Below, piece by piece: positions 35,919-44,676 of a DNA stretch of 64,000 nucleotides (its first letter is position 1; the number at the start of each line of letters is the position of its first letter). The DNA is from BP-464 sp963825415 (GTDB taxonomy: Bacteria > Actinomycetota > Thermoleophilia > Solirubrobacterales > Solirubrobacteraceae): contig CAWGTD010000014.1 in assembly GCA_963825415.1 (NCBI GenBank), positions 62,001 to 126,000 of the forward strand, read 5' to 3'. The translations under genes and the position numbers were made by a program. The notes under the pieces were generated by a model. The model ran no database searches and was not told the origin of the DNA. It saw only the letters and a program-made list of their open reading frames with translations.

Positions 35919-36728
35919 CTGACCCGCCCCACCGCCACGAGGTACTCGGCTTCGAAGCGCACGCCCCCGGACGGGTGCGTGTTGGCCCCGGCCATCAGCG
36001 CCATCAGGTCGCGCTCGACGTCGGCGAACTTGTCGCCGAGCACCTTCCGGGCCATCACCGCCGGGCCGAAGTTGTTGGTGAACTCGGCGAGGAAGTCCTC
36101 GGGGCTGTCGTCGCGCTCGGTGACCAGCATCTCGCGGCGGAACTCGAGCTCGACGCCCTGCGAGCCGACGAGCTCGTTCCAGCGCTCCTCGGTCCCCCAG
36201 AGGACCGGCGGCTGGAACCCCGGAGGCGGAGGCGGCATGTGGCTTCCCATCACCTTGAACATCTGGCCGTTGTAGCCCTCGGGCGTCCACATCGCGGCCG
36301 CGATCGTGCCGCCCGGGCGGCACGCGCGCACGAGCTCGCGCCCGGCGCCGGCCTGGTCGGCGGCGAACGCGTGGCCGAACGTCGACAGCACGCGGTCGAA
36401 GCTCGCATCGGCGACCGGCATGTCGGCCGCGTCGCCCTCCAGCCACTCCACCTCGACGCCGGCCTCCGCCGCGCGCCGCCGGGCGGCCTCGAACAGCTCG
36501 GGCGTGACGTCGACGACCGACGACGCGCGCGCCGCGCAGTGCCGCGGGAATCGCGACCGTCCCACCGCTGCCCGTCCCGACGTCGAGGACGTCCATGTCC
36601 GCGCCGACACCCGCGAGCTCCAGCACCCGCTCGCCCGCCGCGGGAAGGATCTTGGAGACCTCGTCCCAGTTGCCTGCCCCCCAGGTCGCCCGAGCGCGGG
36701 CGCGGGCGTCGTTCGCTGCATCGCTCAT
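35915..36728 (-). CDS. Class I SAM-dependent methyltransferase, one frameshift
   Basis: About 270 residues when restored. The N-terminal part MSDAANDARARARATWGAGN through DVLDVGTGSGGTVAIPAAL (SAM motif I) is in one frame. From VDVTPELFEAARRRAAEAG the protein continues in another, through DRVLSTFGHAFAADQ and RACRPGGTIAAAMWTPEG. One base appears extra at about 36512-36520. The fold resembles small-molecule methyltransferases of the UbiE type. Its start overlaps the stop of the lipoprotein gene. Confidence 0.82.
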
Positions 36729-37069
36729 GCGGTCACCTTCCAGTCGCCGTCCTGCTTGACGAACTTGATCGTGCTCTTGCCGTCCTTGCCGGTGACGTTC
36801 ACCGTGGCCTTGTCGCCGTCGACGGAGACCTTGTCGATCTTGACGTTGGCGTCGATCGTGTCGGCCCCCTTCGCGAGCTCCAGACACTTGCTGCGACCAC
36901 CGAGCTTCTCGAGCGTCTTGGCCTCGAGATGGTCACAGATCGACGCAGGGTTCTTGCCGCCCTCGCGAACGATCTTGGAGATCTCGTCCTTGTCGTTCGA
37001 CCCGCCGCCGCAGGCAGCGAGACCGACGACGACGGCCAGAATCGGCAACGGCAACGCGTGAAAACGCAC
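36725..37069 (-). CDS. Small predicted lipoprotein
   Basis: A 114-residue lipoprotein. The signal sequence ends in the lipobox LAAC (VVVGLAACGGG), so Cys20 would be acylated and the protein anchored outside the membrane. The mature part is Lys/Asp-rich, with a second Cys pair (SICDH and SKCLE) that may form a disulfide. The end, GDKATVNVTGKDGKSTIKFV then KQDGDWKVTA, resembles DUF4878 or NTF2-like small lipoproteins that read as a compact beta domain. The GTG at 37069 has GAGGAG upstream. It overlaps the methyltransferase start by 4 bp. Confidence 0.75.
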   Translation of the reverse strand: MRFHALPLPILAVVVGLAACGGGSNDKDEISKIVREGGKNPASICDHLEAKTLEKLGGRSKCLELAKGADTIDANVKIDKVSVDGDKATVNVTGKDGKSTIKFVKQDGDWKVTA

Positions 37070-37181
37070 AGTGGCTCCTCGAGGGACGGCGGGGCTGCGA
37101 CTTTACTCAGTTGTCCCTAGTCGATTTGACGTAGCACCTGGCGCTTGCCGTCGTCCGCTCGGCCTGGGACATTGGCCGTCC

Positions 37182-38204
37182 ATGAGGCACCCGGAGCACC
37201 CGCAGGACCGGCTGCTCGACCCTGCCGAGCTGCGGTTCCGCCTGGACTCCGTGGCGGCCGGGGTGTGGATCACGTTCGCCGCGTGCGGGGCCGCAGCGGT
37301 CTACGTCTTCGGCTGGGCCGACGACCACAAGCTGGCGATGGCGCTGCTTCTGGCGCTCGCCGTCGCCGGGGCGGTCGTCGTGCGGCTTCTGCCCTGGGAG
37401 CGCATCCTGCGCTCGTCGCTGCGCGAGCCGATGTTCCTGGCGTGGAGCCTGCTCGACGTCGCGATCGTGATCGCGATCGCCGGCCTGGACGGAGGAGCCT
37501 CCAGCCCGCTGACGCTGCTGTTGTTCATCCCGATCGTCTTCGCGGGGATGTCATATCCGCGCACCTCGGTCGCGATCGTCAGCGGCGCAGTGCTCGGGAC
37601 CTATCTGGGGATGGCCGTCGCCTCGGACGAGGGCGGCGGCACCAGGCTCATGTTCGTCTCCACCCTGGCCTGCGTGGCGATGATGAGCTACTGGCAGGCG
37701 CGCAACCAGGACCGCCGCCGACAGCTGCTGCTCGTCGCGTCGCAGACCGATCCGCTGACCGACTGCCTGAACCGCCGCGGGTTCGAGCAGGCGGCGCTGC
37801 AGGTACTCGCCGGGGTGGTGCGCTTCGATCACCCGGCGAGCCTGGCGCTGTTCGACCTCGACCGCTTCAAGGCCTACAACGACGCCTACGGCCATGCGGC
37901 CGGCGACGACCTGCTCTGCTGGGTCGTCCAGCAGGTGAGCACGACCCTGCGGCCGACGGATTCGGTGGCGCGCGTGGGCGGCGACGAGTTCGCGGTGCTG
38001 TTGGCCGGTGCGGACCGCGACGCGGCGCGGGTTGCGATGGGGCGCGTGCGCGACGAGCTCTCGACCCGGGTCGAGGTCTCGTGCGGGCTCGCCTCGGCCC
38101 CAGCCGACGGCGCCGACCTCGACGCTCTGTACAAGCAGGCCGACGCCGACCTCTACGAGACCAAGCGCGCGCGGGCCCGGGACGCGGACGCAACGACCGC
38201 GTAG
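37182..38204 (+). CDS. Membrane-bound diguanylate cyclase (GGDEF)
   Basis: A 340-residue protein. About six hydrophobic helices (residues 25-185) form a membrane sensor resembling 5TM or 7TM input modules. A GGDEF domain follows, with TDPLTDCLNRRGFE, ALFDLDRFKAYNDAYGHAAGD and the intact active-site motif GGDEF in VARVGGDEFAVLLAG. The inhibitory I-site RPTD lies five residues before GGDEF, so product inhibition is expected. The enzyme makes c-di-GMP from two GTP. The 3' end overlaps the convergent GT4 gene by about 50 bp. Confidence 0.93.
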   Translation: MRHPEHPQDRLLDPAELRFRLDSVAAGVWITFAACGAAAVYVFGWADDHKLAMALLLALAVAGAVVVRLLPWERILRSSLREPMFLAWSLLDVAIVIAIAGLDGGASSPLTLLLFIPIVFAGMSYPRTSVAIVSGAVLGTYLGMAVASDEGGGTRLMFVSTLACVAMMSYWQARNQDRRRQLLLVASQTDPLTDCLNRRGFEQAALQVLAGVVRFDHPASLALFDLDRFKAYNDAYGHAAGDDLLCWVVQQVSTTLRPTDSVARVGGDEFAVLLAGADRDAARVAMGRVRDELSTRVEVSCGLASAPADGADLDALYKQADADLYETKRARARDADATTA

Positions 38205-39353
38205 AGCTCGGCCGTCTGGCGGGCGATGTCCCCCCAGTCGAAGCGCAGGATGTGCTCGGAGGCCTCGGTGACCAGGCGGTCGCGCAGGTCGTCGTCGGTG
38301 AGCACGCGCGCCACCCAGTGCGCGAGCGAGCGCGCCGACTGTGCGCGGAAGCGCAGCCCGACGTCGCGGTTGGGGACGACCTCGCGCAGGCCCCCGGTGT
38401 CCGCGACGATGCACGGGCACCCGCGAAGCCATCGCCTCCAGCGCGACGAGGCCGAACGGCTCGTAGATCGAAGGCACCACCGTGAGGTCGGCGATCCGGT
38501 AGAGCGAGTGCAGTACGTCGTCGCCGATCCACCCAAGGAACGTGCCGTGCTCGTCGAGCCCGAGCCGGCTGGCCTGGGCACGGAGCTGCGCCTCGTGGGT
38601 GCCCGATCCGGCGACGATGAAGCGCACGTTGCCCAGCCGGCGGATCAGGCCGGGAAGCGCGTCGAGCGCGAGCTGAAAGCCCTTCTCGTAGACCAGCCGG
38701 CCCACCAGCAGGACCAGCCGCTCGTCGGGCGCCGCGAAGCGGGCGCGCAGTGCGTCGAGATCGTCGACGGGCTGGAGGTCGTCCGGATCGATCCCGTTGG
38801 GGATCACCGTCACGCGCTGCTCGTCGAGCCCGTAGATGTCGGCGACGTGGCCGCGCATGTAGTGCGAGCACGTGATCACGTGGTCGGCGCGCCGCGCCAT
38901 CCAGCGCTCGACGGCGTGGATGTGCGACTGCGGGTGCTTGTCGACCCAGCCCTGGTGCCGTCCGAACTCGGTGGCGTGAATCGTCGTCAGGTACGGCAGG
39001 CCCGACCGGCGGGCCAGCGCGTCGGCGGCCTCGGCGACCAGCCAGTCGTGGCCGTGGATCAGGTCGACGTCGTCGATCAGCTCGATGCCGCGCGAGACCA
39101 TGTCGGCGTTCATCCGGTCGACCCAGGCCAGGAACGCGTCGAGGTCGCGCGGGGTCGTGGTCTCGCGCACGCGATGGACCTCGACGCCCTCCATGACCTC
39201 CTCGACCGGCGTCGTCGGGCCGCCGCGCGTGAGGACGCTGACCTCGACGCCCTCGCGGACGAGCCCCTCGGCCAGCTTGCGGACGTGCCGCGCGAGACCG
39301 CCGGCCACGATCGGCGGGTACTCCCAAGAAAGGATCAGGACGCGCTGGGCCAC
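38153..39353 (-). CDS. GT4 alpha-glucan synthase-like glycosyltransferase, one frameshift
   Basis: A GT-B enzyme of about 399 residues resembling bacterial glycogen synthase-like GT4 and mycobacterial Rv3032. The N-terminal MAQRVLILSWEYPPIVAGGL with the glucan-binding EYPP/GGL motif, LIHGHDWL, VTVIPNGIDPDDL and the EX7E motif EPFGLVALE are clear. The frame breaks near 38415; the C-terminal part CIVADTGGLREVVPNRDVGL continues in another frame, with one base extra. It is the third gene of the operon methyltransferase-GH57-GT4, 16 bp after GH57. It probably elongates an alpha-1,4-glucan from a nucleotide sugar. Confidence 0.87.
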
Positions 39354-39369
39354 TATGCGAGAAGGACCA

Positions 39370-40746
39370 CTAGCTGAGCAGCGGTGCTTGGAGGGCGTGG
39401 GGCGCGAGATTGCGCAGCCCCGGATCGTCGGCGGAGCCTACCGACGCCAGCCGTGAGCGCAGACGGGCGTGGTGTCCCTCGGCCCGGGAGCGGCCGTAGG
39501 CGGCGGCCAGGTCGCGGTGCACCAGGAAGGCCCAGTCGCTGGACTGGAGCGCCAGCAGCTCGCGCACGGCGGCCGGCGTGGCGTCGCGGCCGGCGGCGAC
39601 CAGCGCCAGCTCGGCCCCCCGCGCGCGCCAGGCGAACTCCTCGACGCCCGGCCCCTCCCACGTCGACAGGTCGCGAGGCGAGCCCCATGTGGTGACCGGA
39701 AGCTCGGGCGCGGCCCGCGGGTCGCCGCCCGCCACCGCGTCGTCCAGATGGACGAGGTCGAGCTCCTGACGCTCGCACTCCTCGACCACCGCGCGCAGCC
39801 ACAGCGGACCCTCGTACCACCAGTGGCCGAGCAGCTCGGTGTCCAGTGCGCAGACCAGCAGCGCGTCGTCGGAGTCGGCGTCACGCAGGCGCACGACCGC
39901 GCGGGCGACGAAGTCGGCGGCGTGCTCGCGCGCGAGGGCGGCGGCCCGGTCGGCGTCGTAGGGCGTGCCGTCGATCGCCCACGGGCGGTGGTCCATGCGC
40001 GTGCGCCAGTGGTAGTCGCGATACGCGCCGTCGGAGGGGTAGCCGCCGTCGCTCCACACGAGCTCGATCGTCTGGCGGTCCAACGGCACCAGCGTGACGC
40101 CCGCCTCGCTGCGCAGCGGCCGCAGGTGCTCGGCGGAGCCGAGGCCGAAGACGTCGGTCAGATCGACGCAGGTGCAGTGCACGCCGGCGTCCTCGAGCAG
40201 CGGGTCGAGCCACTCGGCGTGGGCGCACTCGGGCAGCCAGAAGCCACCGCGCCAGCCGGGGCCGAAGCGGGCGCGGTGGGCGGCGATGCCGTTGGCCACC
40301 TGGAGCCGTACCCCGGCGTCGGTGGCCAGCAGCGGCAGCACGGCGTGGGTGGCCGCCGAGGTCCACGCGGCGTGCGGCGCCAGCGCGGCGAGAAGGTCGA
40401 GACCCTCCAGACGCTCGGCGGCGCGCTCGTAGTCGCGGGCGGAGCGCTCGAGCGCAGGGCGCAGCTCGGCGGGCTGCTCGGCGAGGTCGATGCGATGCGA
40501 CTCCGGCCTGACCTCCTTGAGGAAGCGCACACAGCGATCGAGCGCTCCCGGTGCCTCGAGCTGGTCGCAGAGCACGGGCGTCAGCGAGAGCGTGATCGGC
40601 GCACCCGTCTGCTCGAGGACGTCGAGCACCGGCAGATAGCTGCCGGCGATCGCCTCCCACAGCCACTCCTCGCCGAACGGCCAGGTATCGAAGCCCTCGA
40701 CGTAGGGCATGTGCGTGTGCAGGACGATCGCGAGGCGGCGGCTCAT
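39370..40746 (-). CDS. GH57 family alpha-glucan branching enzyme-like protein
   Basis: A 458-residue GH57 protein with a DUF1957-type C-terminal domain. The N-terminal motif LHTHMPYVEGFDTWPFGEEW matches the family. The nucleophile Glu is in GFWLPECAHAEWL and the acid/base Asp in CALDTELLGHWWYEG. GH57 enzymes of this layout act as 1,4-alpha-glucan branching enzymes or glucan-processing enzymes. It sits between a SAM methyltransferase (ATGA overlap) and a GT4 enzyme, the same order as mycobacterial Rv3030-Rv3031-Rv3032. In that cluster the products build methylglucose lipopolysaccharide precursors. Confidence 0.88.
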   Translation of the reverse strand: MSRRLAIVLHTHMPYVEGFDTWPFGEEWLWEAIAGSYLPVLDVLEQTGAPITLSLTPVLCDQLEAPGALDRCVRFLKEVRPESHRIDLAEQPAELRPALERSARDYERAAERLEGLDLLAALAPHAAWTSAATHAVLPLLATDAGVRLQVANGIAAHRARFGPGWRGGFWLPECAHAEWLDPLLEDAGVHCTCVDLTDVFGLGSAEHLRPLRSEAGVTLVPLDRQTIELVWSDGGYPSDGAYRDYHWRTRMDHRPWAIDGTPYDADRAAALAREHAADFVARAVVRLRDADSDDALLVCALDTELLGHWWYEGPLWLRAVVEECERQELDLVHLDDAVAGGDPRAAPELPVTTWGSPRDLSTWEGPGVEEFAWRARGAELALVAAGRDATPAAVRELLALQSSDWAFLVHRDLAAAYGRSRAEGHHARLRSRLASVGSADDPGLRNLAPHALQAPLLS

Positions 40747-41523
40747 GGCCGGCAGACGGCCAGGAAGTCCAGCGCCCGGTCCAGGCCGTCGGTACGTAGG
40801 GCGAAGTCGGCCGTGGCGATGGCCGGGGTGAAGCGGTCATAGAAGCGCTTGGTGATGCCGAGCCGGGCATGCACCGTGTCCCAGCGCGCGTGGCGCAGCG
40901 CCAGCTCGTGGACGCGCAGCTTGCGCGCGTGGAACAGGCCGAGCAGCTCGACCGAGGAGAAGTGCGCCTCGCAGAGCGAGCGGAACTCCTCGGCGCGGTA
41001 CTCCTTGACGTGCCAGGGATTGCCGGACTTCTCGGCGCCCTCCGGCGCCAGCGTCAGCACGTTGGGCGTCGAGACGTAGGCGACGCCGCCGGGGCGCAGC
41101 TGAGAGGAGAAGTGCTCGAGCACGGCGCCCGGGTCGGGGACGTGCTCGATCGTCTGCAGGAAGACGACGGCGTCGCACGGCTCGACGAACGTCTCGGCGA
41201 TGTCGCGGCGGAAGCCGACCTGCGGGTAGCGCAGGCGCGCGTGCTCGAAGGCCTCCGGGTTGGGCTCGATGCCGACCACGGACGCCGCCCGCGCAGCGAG
41301 CGCCGCGGCGCCGTAGCCCTCCCCCGACGCGACGTCTACGACGTGCAGCCCGTCGACCCGCGCGGCGATCCACTCGTAGACCACGAGGTGGCGGCGATAC
41401 CAGTAGTTCTCCTCGGGAACGTCGGGCAGCGTGCGCTCGCCGGTGAGGGCGAGCGGCGGGACGCCCGGGGGCGGGAGGGACGCCCGGAGGCTGGTCGCGC
41501 TGGAGATAGAGCTGCTGCTCCAT
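40743..41523 (-). CDS. Class I SAM-dependent methyltransferase (Rv3030-like position), start uncertain
   Basis: About 260 residues. The conserved part begins LALTGERTLPDVPEENYWYR and includes motif I HVVDVASGEGYGAAALA, VVGIEPNPEAFEHARLRYP, VVFLQTIEHVPDPGAVLEH, and RPGGVAYVSTPN. In the same frame the only upstream start gives an unlikely Ser-rich leader from 41561. A better N-terminus, MEQQLYLQRDQPPGV from ATG 41523, is in another frame that meets this one in the C-rich run near 41460, so a one-base error is possible. The gene overlaps GH57 by ATGA and heads the operon. A sugar O-methyltransferase is the likely role by context. Confidence 0.78.
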
Positions 41524-41656
41524 GCGGGCGCTGAGGCTAGTGGTCGCTCGTGGCGCTGCATCGGCTCGGACGCCTCATGTGGGTGGTTAGGCGTGGACGC
41601 GGCCGGGGCCCGGCCTCCTCGCCTCTGCCTCCGGCTCCGGCTCTGAGCGTCACGTG

Positions 41657-41705
41657 ATCGAGTGAGCGATTGACCGCGCTATCCGCGGCGAAGTGCTCAC
41701 TCGAT
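41657..41705. repeat. 11-bp inverted repeat enclosing dispersed repeat copy B
   Basis: ATCGAGTGAGC (41657-41667) and GCTCACTCGAT (41695-41705) are perfect inverted arms around 27 bp. Inside lies a smaller CCGCG-ctatc-CGCGG hairpin and the block 41666-41684, whose complement GGATAGCGCGGTCAATCGC matches 4291-4309 with one mismatch. The second block of that repeat is at 41765-41782. Confidence 0.6.
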
Positions 41706-41918
41706 GCGCAGAGTCGCTTCGGCGGCAAAGCAGGTTGACGGGCGCGGGCGTGGCGAGCCGCTTCGGCGAAACCGCGACCGCTCGAACCGGGTGTCGTGCA
41801 CCGCCGACGCCCACCTGGGCGGGGACGCGACGGGGGTCCGGCCGACGCTCTAGCCGGAGCCCGGAGGGCGGAGGCGTGGAGGCGGACCCTCGGACGCGGC
41901 CCCGCCCGACGAAAACGC

Positions 41919-41946
41919 TTGCCGCTGAACGAGTGCGTTCTACACT
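41919..41946 (+). promoter_or_regulatory. Predicted sigma-70 promoter of methyltransferase at 41957
   Basis: TTGCCG (41919-41924), 16-bp spacer, TACACT (41941-41946). Transcription would start about 4 bases before the ATG at 41957, so the message would be nearly leaderless, which fits the lack of a Shine-Dalgarno sequence. Confidence 0.6.
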
Positions 41947-41956
41947 CCGCGCCCGC

Positions 41957-42880
41957 ATGGCCGCGCCTCCCACAGCCGAACAGATCCGCGAGGTCAACAC
42001 GCGGTATCACGACGTCGCGGCCGCGGATTACGACACCAAGTGGGGCATCGATTTCGGCGAGGTCGGGCGCAGCCAGGTGCTGGGCAAGGTGCGCAAGCTG
42101 CTGGGCAACCGGCCAGGGCCGTTCGGCGACGCGCTCGAGATTGGCTCAGGGACGGGCTACTTCTCGCTGAACCTCGTGCAGGAGGGCGTCATCGAGCGTC
42201 CCACGTGCACCGACATCTCGCAGGGGATGCTCGACACGTTGGCCGCCAACGCCGACCGGCTGGGCATCGACGTCAGGACGGCGGTGGCCGACGCCGAGGG
42301 CCTGCCCTTCCCCGACGAGAGCTTCGACCTCGTTCTCGGCCACGCGATCCTGCACCACATCCCCAACCTGTCAGCCGCGTTTCGGGAGTTCCGCCGGGTC
42401 CTGCGCCCTGGCGGGGTGTTCCTCTTCGCGGGCGAGCCTTCCCGGGTGGGCGACCGGATCGCCGCCTACCCCAAGCGCGGCGCGGCGGCGGTCTCGCCGG
42501 TGTGGCGGGCACTCGTGCGCGCGCGGCCGGCCGAGCACCATGCCGGCAACGGCACCTCGAGCGGCGGCTTCGACGATCACGCGCTGGAGCCCTACGTCGA
42601 CGTCCACGCCTTCACGCCCGACGAGCTCTCCTCGCACCCCGAGCGCGCCGGGTTCGCCGAAGTGCGCGTCCGCGGCGAGGAGCTGCTCGCCAACTGGTTC
42701 GGCTGGGCGAACCGCACGCTGGAGGCCAGCGCAGCCGCCGAGGACATCCCATGGCTATGGCGCCAGTACGCGTACCGCGGCTACCTGCTCCTCCAGCAGC
42801 TCGACAGCCGCCTGCTCGAGCCGCGCTTCCCGGCGCGGGTCTTCTACAACCTGATGATCACCGGCCGCAAGGCCGGCTGA
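41957..42880 (+). CDS. Class I SAM-dependent methyltransferase
   Basis: A 307-residue methyltransferase. Motif I is ALEIGSGTGYFSLNL, followed by TCTDISQGMLDTLAANA, ADAEGLPFPDESFDLVLGHA, LHHIPNLSAAF and RRVLRPGGVFLFAGEPSR. An extra C-terminal region of about 120 residues beyond the core fold ends LLEPRFPARVFYNLMITGRK. The N-terminal motif RYHDVAAADYDTKWG resembles actinobacterial lipid or quinone methyltransferases. The substrate is unknown. The message seems leaderless, with a good promoter just upstream. Confidence 0.87.
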   Translation: MAAPPTAEQIREVNTRYHDVAAADYDTKWGIDFGEVGRSQVLGKVRKLLGNRPGPFGDALEIGSGTGYFSLNLVQEGVIERPTCTDISQGMLDTLAANADRLGIDVRTAVADAEGLPFPDESFDLVLGHAILHHIPNLSAAFREFRRVLRPGGVFLFAGEPSRVGDRIAAYPKRGAAAVSPVWRALVRARPAEHHAGNGTSSGGFDDHALEPYVDVHAFTPDELSSHPERAGFAEVRVRGEELLANWFGWANRTLEASAAAEDIPWLWRQYAYRGYLLLQQLDSRLLEPRFPARVFYNLMITGRKAG

Positions 42881-42888
42881 TTGCCGCC

Positions 42889-44652
42889 TCAGCCCAGGAC
42901 CGGTAGCAGCAGCGAAGACGCGAGCTTGCCGCCCTCCTGGACCGTGTTCGTCGCCGGCAGCAACGGTTCGATGCTGACCGAGCCCGGGTCGTTGCGGTCG
43001 ACCTTGTAGCGGCCCGGCAGGTGCGTCGGCATGTCGTAGGTGGTCAACCGCAGCTGGAGGCGGTGGCCCGGCTCGAGCCGGTAGGCGGTCGGGTAGACCG
43101 CGATGTCGAACCGGTAGACCGCGCCGGGCTCGAGCGGCTTGGGATGCTCGTTGTCGTGGTACGGGTTGGCGGTCTTGCTGCGGGCCTTGTCGAGCGTGCG
43201 GTGCGAGGCGCGGAGGTAGCCCTCGGTGATGATCGACTCCGTGCCGTCCGGCGCGACGTCGGCGAGCTTCGCGATCCAGTCGGTGTCGGTGGCGGTCGAC
43301 GACGCGTAGAGGCGCAGCTGCGTCGGGCCGGCGAGCGTCAGGGGCGCGTCGAGCGGCGCGGTGCGCCACGTGATGCCCTGCCCGGTCTCGGCGCGCTGGT
43401 CGGTCGGCAGGTACGGCGAGATCGCGATCGTTCCGTACTCGTCGAACGCCATGCTCAAGCCGGCGGCCGGATTGGTGAAGTACTCCGACGCACCGTGGCC
43501 CTTCGGCTTCTTGGAAGTGATCGCGCCCTGGTCGAGGTAGAAGCGCTCGAACTTCGTCTCCGGCGGCGGCCACGCGGTCGCCTCGCGGTAGGCGTTCTCG
43601 CCCTGGACGTAGTAGCGCACGTTCGCGCGGTGAGCGGTGTCGTCGCCTCCGAGGTGGCGACGGAAGAACTCGAACTGCATCGCCGTCAGGTCGTCGAGGC
43701 CGGGCGGGTTGGTGAACGGTGCGAACGGGGCGCCGCAGCCCTTGTGCGTGCACGGGCCGAGGTTGATCCGGGTCTCGACACCCTCGCGCTTGGCGAGCGC
43801 CTCGTACATCTCGAGATTGCCGCGGACGAAGCCGTCGCGCCAGCCGTCGATTGCCAGCACCGGAACCTTGATGCGATCGACGTGGTACCAGGGCGAACGG
43901 TCGTGGTAGAACGGCCCGTCGTTCGGCCGCGCGACGTAGTCGAGCGCGATCGGCGTGCCCGTCGCCTGCGCAACCTTCGCGTCGAAGGTCTGCTGAGCGG
44001 CGTTGGGGTCCTTGTTGGGCGTCAGCAGCCCTGGCCCGCCCTGCACGGCGATGTACTGCGCGTCGAAGAAGAAGTCCGGGATGCCGCTGTGCGTGAACGC
44101 GTCCTCGTAGACGTCGCTGAGCGCGACGGCCGGCGCGATCGCCGCCAGGTGCGGCGGCTGCTGCTCGGCCACCAGGTATTGGGTGATGCCGACGTATGAG
44201 CCGCCCGCCATGCCGACCTTGCCGTTCGACCACGACTGGGTGCCGAGCCAATCGACCAGAGCCGCGCCATCGCGCTGCTCGCGCGGCGAGAAGTAGTTCT
44301 CGTTGAGGTTGCCGCCGCTGCCTCCCGTGCCGCGCACGTCGGCGACCGCCACGGCGATGCCGCGCGGGGCGAAGGTCGCCGCGCTCGGGCAGCTGCACGT
44401 GCCGTCGCGCCCATAGGGCGTCATGCCGAGGATCACCGGGAAGCTGCCCGGAGCCGGCGTCGCGCCGTCCAGCGACGGGCGCGTCACGGTCATCGCGATC
44501 TTCACGCCGTCGTCCATCGGCAGGAAGACGTCGGCGCTGACCGTCTTGTAGGTCGCCGCCGGAAGCGGTGGATAGGGCGAGGCCGCATGCGCCGCGGGCG
44601 CCAGCGCCAACAAAGCGAAGAGAGCAGCGATCAGCAGGCGTCCGGTGCGCAT
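42889..44652 (-). CDS. Exported CocE/NonD family hydrolase (X-Pro dipeptidyl-peptidase-like)
   Basis: A 587-residue secreted alpha/beta hydrolase. The signal peptide is MRTGRLLIAALFALLALAPA. The family order is visible: PMDDGVKIAMTVTRP, VAVADVRGTGGSGG, nucleophile Ser in GKVGMAGGSYVG, Asp in LAIDGWRDGFVRGN, and His in GPCTHKG. A C-terminal jelly-roll domain holds GHRLQLRLTTYD. Members are acyl- or aminoacyl-hydrolases such as cocaine esterase and X-Pro dipeptidyl-peptidase; the substrate here is unknown. The start could be 44661 or 44652; the latter gives a better signal peptide. Confidence 0.87.
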   Translation of the reverse strand: MRTGRLLIAALFALLALAPAAHAASPYPPLPAATYKTVSADVFLPMDDGVKIAMTVTRPSLDGATPAPGSFPVILGMTPYGRDGTCSCPSAATFAPRGIAVAVADVRGTGGSGGNLNENYFSPREQRDGAALVDWLGTQSWSNGKVGMAGGSYVGITQYLVAEQQPPHLAAIAPAVALSDVYEDAFTHSGIPDFFFDAQYIAVQGGPGLLTPNKDPNAAQQTFDAKVAQATGTPIALDYVARPNDGPFYHDRSPWYHVDRIKVPVLAIDGWRDGFVRGNLEMYEALAKREGVETRINLGPCTHKGCGAPFAPFTNPPGLDDLTAMQFEFFRRHLGGDDTAHRANVRYYVQGENAYREATAWPPPETKFERFYLDQGAITSKKPKGHGASEYFTNPAAGLSMAFDEYGTIAISPYLPTDQRAETGQGITWRTAPLDAPLTLAGPTQLRLYASSTATDTDWIAKLADVAPDGTESIITEGYLRASHRTLDKARSKTANPYHDNEHPKPLEPGAVYRFDIAVYPTAYRLEPGHRLQLRLTTYDMPTHLPGRYKVDRNDPGSVSIEPLLPATNTVQEGGKLASSLLLPVLG

Positions 44653-44676
44653 GCCAACCACAACGCTGGCGACGGG

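Larger units (their letters stand above)
41562..41956. other. 395-bp gene-poor spacer with nested inverted repeats
   Basis: No convincing gene is seen. It holds a 7-bp GGCCGGG/CCCGGCC hairpin (41602-41616), an 11-bp inverted repeat at 41657-41705, two blocks shared with the 4.2-kb spacer, and a promoter for the rightward methyltransferase gene. The 5' end is the start region of the leftward methyltransferase. Confidence 0.6.
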
